A DNA stretch of 64,000 bases from Bacteroidota bacterium (GTDB taxonomy: Bacteria > Bacteroidota > Bacteroidia > Chitinophagales > Chitinophagaceae). Within the stretch, counting starts at the first letter, position 1; each line of letters starts with the position of its first letter. Below the pieces are notes generated by a model that ran no database searches, was not told the origin of the DNA, and saw only the letters and a list, made by a program, of their open reading frames with translations. Below, piece after piece: positions 63,276 through 64,000 of this stretch. The position numbers and the translations under genes are program-made. The DNA is taken from positions 310,001 to 374,000 of the forward strand of contig CANHGS010000001.1 in the NCBI GenBank assembly GCA_947460595.1, given 5' to 3'.

Positions 63276-64000
63276 AAGAATTGAATAAAATAGGGTTGCT
63301 TTTGCTGTTTCTGTTCTTGCTTTCTTGCAATGTGACAAAGAACCTTCCTGATAATGAAACCCTGTACAAAGGTTCCAAATTTGAAGTAGTTAAAGCGCAG
63401 GATAGTATGAATCTAAATATTAAGGATACCAAGGAAGAATTGGCCTCTTTAATAAGAAAAAAAACCAACGCTCAAATTTTAGGATATCCCTATAAATTAG
63501 CTGTTTATAATTTAATGGGTGAGCCCAAAGAGACGGGACTAAGTTATTGGATCAAAAATAAGATAGGAGAGCCACCCGTACTGGGTAGTGCTATTGACAT
63601 TAATAAGAATGTTGCCATAATTGAAAACAGATTGGAGAATAGAGGTTTTTTTGGATCAACTGTAACTATAGATACTACTAAGAACCATAAAGAATTACAT
63701 GTTGTCTATAAAGCACTAGTGCAGCCTGCATATAAAATTCGTAATCTTGAATTTAGATTTGATTCGGTATCTGTAATTGGGAAAAACATACATGAATTAG
63801 CTAATGCTAGTTTCTTACAAAAGGGTTCAAGGTATGACCTAGACATGATTAAATCAGAAAGGGCAAGAATTGATGCAGGTCTAAAAGAGAAGGGCATGTA
63901 TTTTTTCAATCCTGATTTTATTATTGCCGATGTTGATTCAGCTATTGGAGGGCATCAAGTAGACATGTTTTTAAGACTCAAGAAGGAGACGCCAGCAAAA
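63272..64000 (+). CDS. tamL: TamL, TamA/BamA-like outer-membrane lipoprotein (5' part, cut by window end)
   Basis: Partial: 243 codons with no stop up to the last base. Lipoprotein signal peptide with lipobox FLLSC (Cys19), which distinguishes the Bacteroidota lipoprotein form from proteobacterial TamA. The visible part is POTRA-like: IENRLENRGFFGSTVTIDTT and AYKIRNLEFRFDSVSV, followed by ERARIDAGLKEKGMYFFNPD. The beta-barrel would lie beyond the window. It starts inside the tamB stop codon, so the two are translationally coupled. Confidence 0.88.
   Translation, partial: MKELNKIGLLLLFLFLLSCNVTKNLPDNETLYKGSKFEVVKAQDSMNLNIKDTKEELASLIRKKTNAQILGYPYKLAVYNLMGEPKETGLSYWIKNKIGEPPVLGSAIDINKNVAIIENRLENRGFFGSTVTIDTTKNHKELHVVYKALVQPAYKIRNLEFRFDSVSVIGKNIHELANASFLQKGSRYDLDMIKSERARIDAGLKEKGMYFFNPDFIIADVDSAIGGHQVDMFLRLKKETPAK

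Overview
The window reads as one contiguous chromosomal piece of a Bacteroidota bacterium, most likely Chitinophagia/Chitinophagaceae. Four things suggest this: SusC/SusD and TonB-dependent receptors, -7 promoter elements of the Bacteroidota type (TAnnTTTG), a 14-gene nuo cluster with a short NuoG, and the TamB/TamL pair. The placement is inferred from gene content; no database was searched. No tRNA, rRNA, CRISPR array, insertion sequence or prophage was seen.

Layout. 1-11.2 kb is mostly housekeeping: an RsuA/RluB-type pseudouridine synthase, RlmN, a thiolase, HisRS, a low-molecular-weight phosphatase, and a small-membrane-protein / PstS-like lipoprotein / TPR group. A small AT-rich accessory patch (about 1.3-3.2 kb) interrupts it with a DUF2442 gene, what looks like the 3' end of a polymorphic toxin plus a four-helix membrane (possible immunity) protein, and a decayed ORF. 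11.2-24.7 kb is the complete respiratory complex I operon nuoA-N. 24.7-29.4 kb holds an ABC permease, a carboxypeptidase-regulatory-like protein and a secreted zinc metalloprotease. 29.8-32.8 kb is the Ton motor operon exbB-exbD-exbD-tonB, followed by mnmE. 34.5-37.9 kb has a FecA-type receptor divergent from a GH18 lipoprotein.

The most interesting region is 37.9-58.2 kb, a polysaccharide utilisation locus. A LacI-type regulator and a PL6 lyase run leftward. Divergently, a tight ~17 kb gene run carries an SDR (probable DEH reductase), a PL17 exolyase, a KdgF-like cupin, an MFS transporter, an Alginate_lyase-family enzyme, SusC, SusD, three sulfatases and a second Alginate_lyase paralog. The lyase/KdgF/SDR set is the known uronate (alginate-type) pathway: polymer to unsaturated monouronate to DEH to KDG. 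Alginate is not sulfated, so three sulfatases point to a sulfated or mixed uronic-acid polymer. This is the best candidate for an undescribed system. The window ends in tamB and the 5' part of tamL (outer-membrane biogenesis).

How the parts connect: the Ton motor would power the SusC and FecA-type receptors, and complex I supplies the proton gradient for the motor. Genes for sulfatase maturation, KDG kinase and KDPG aldolase are not in the window.
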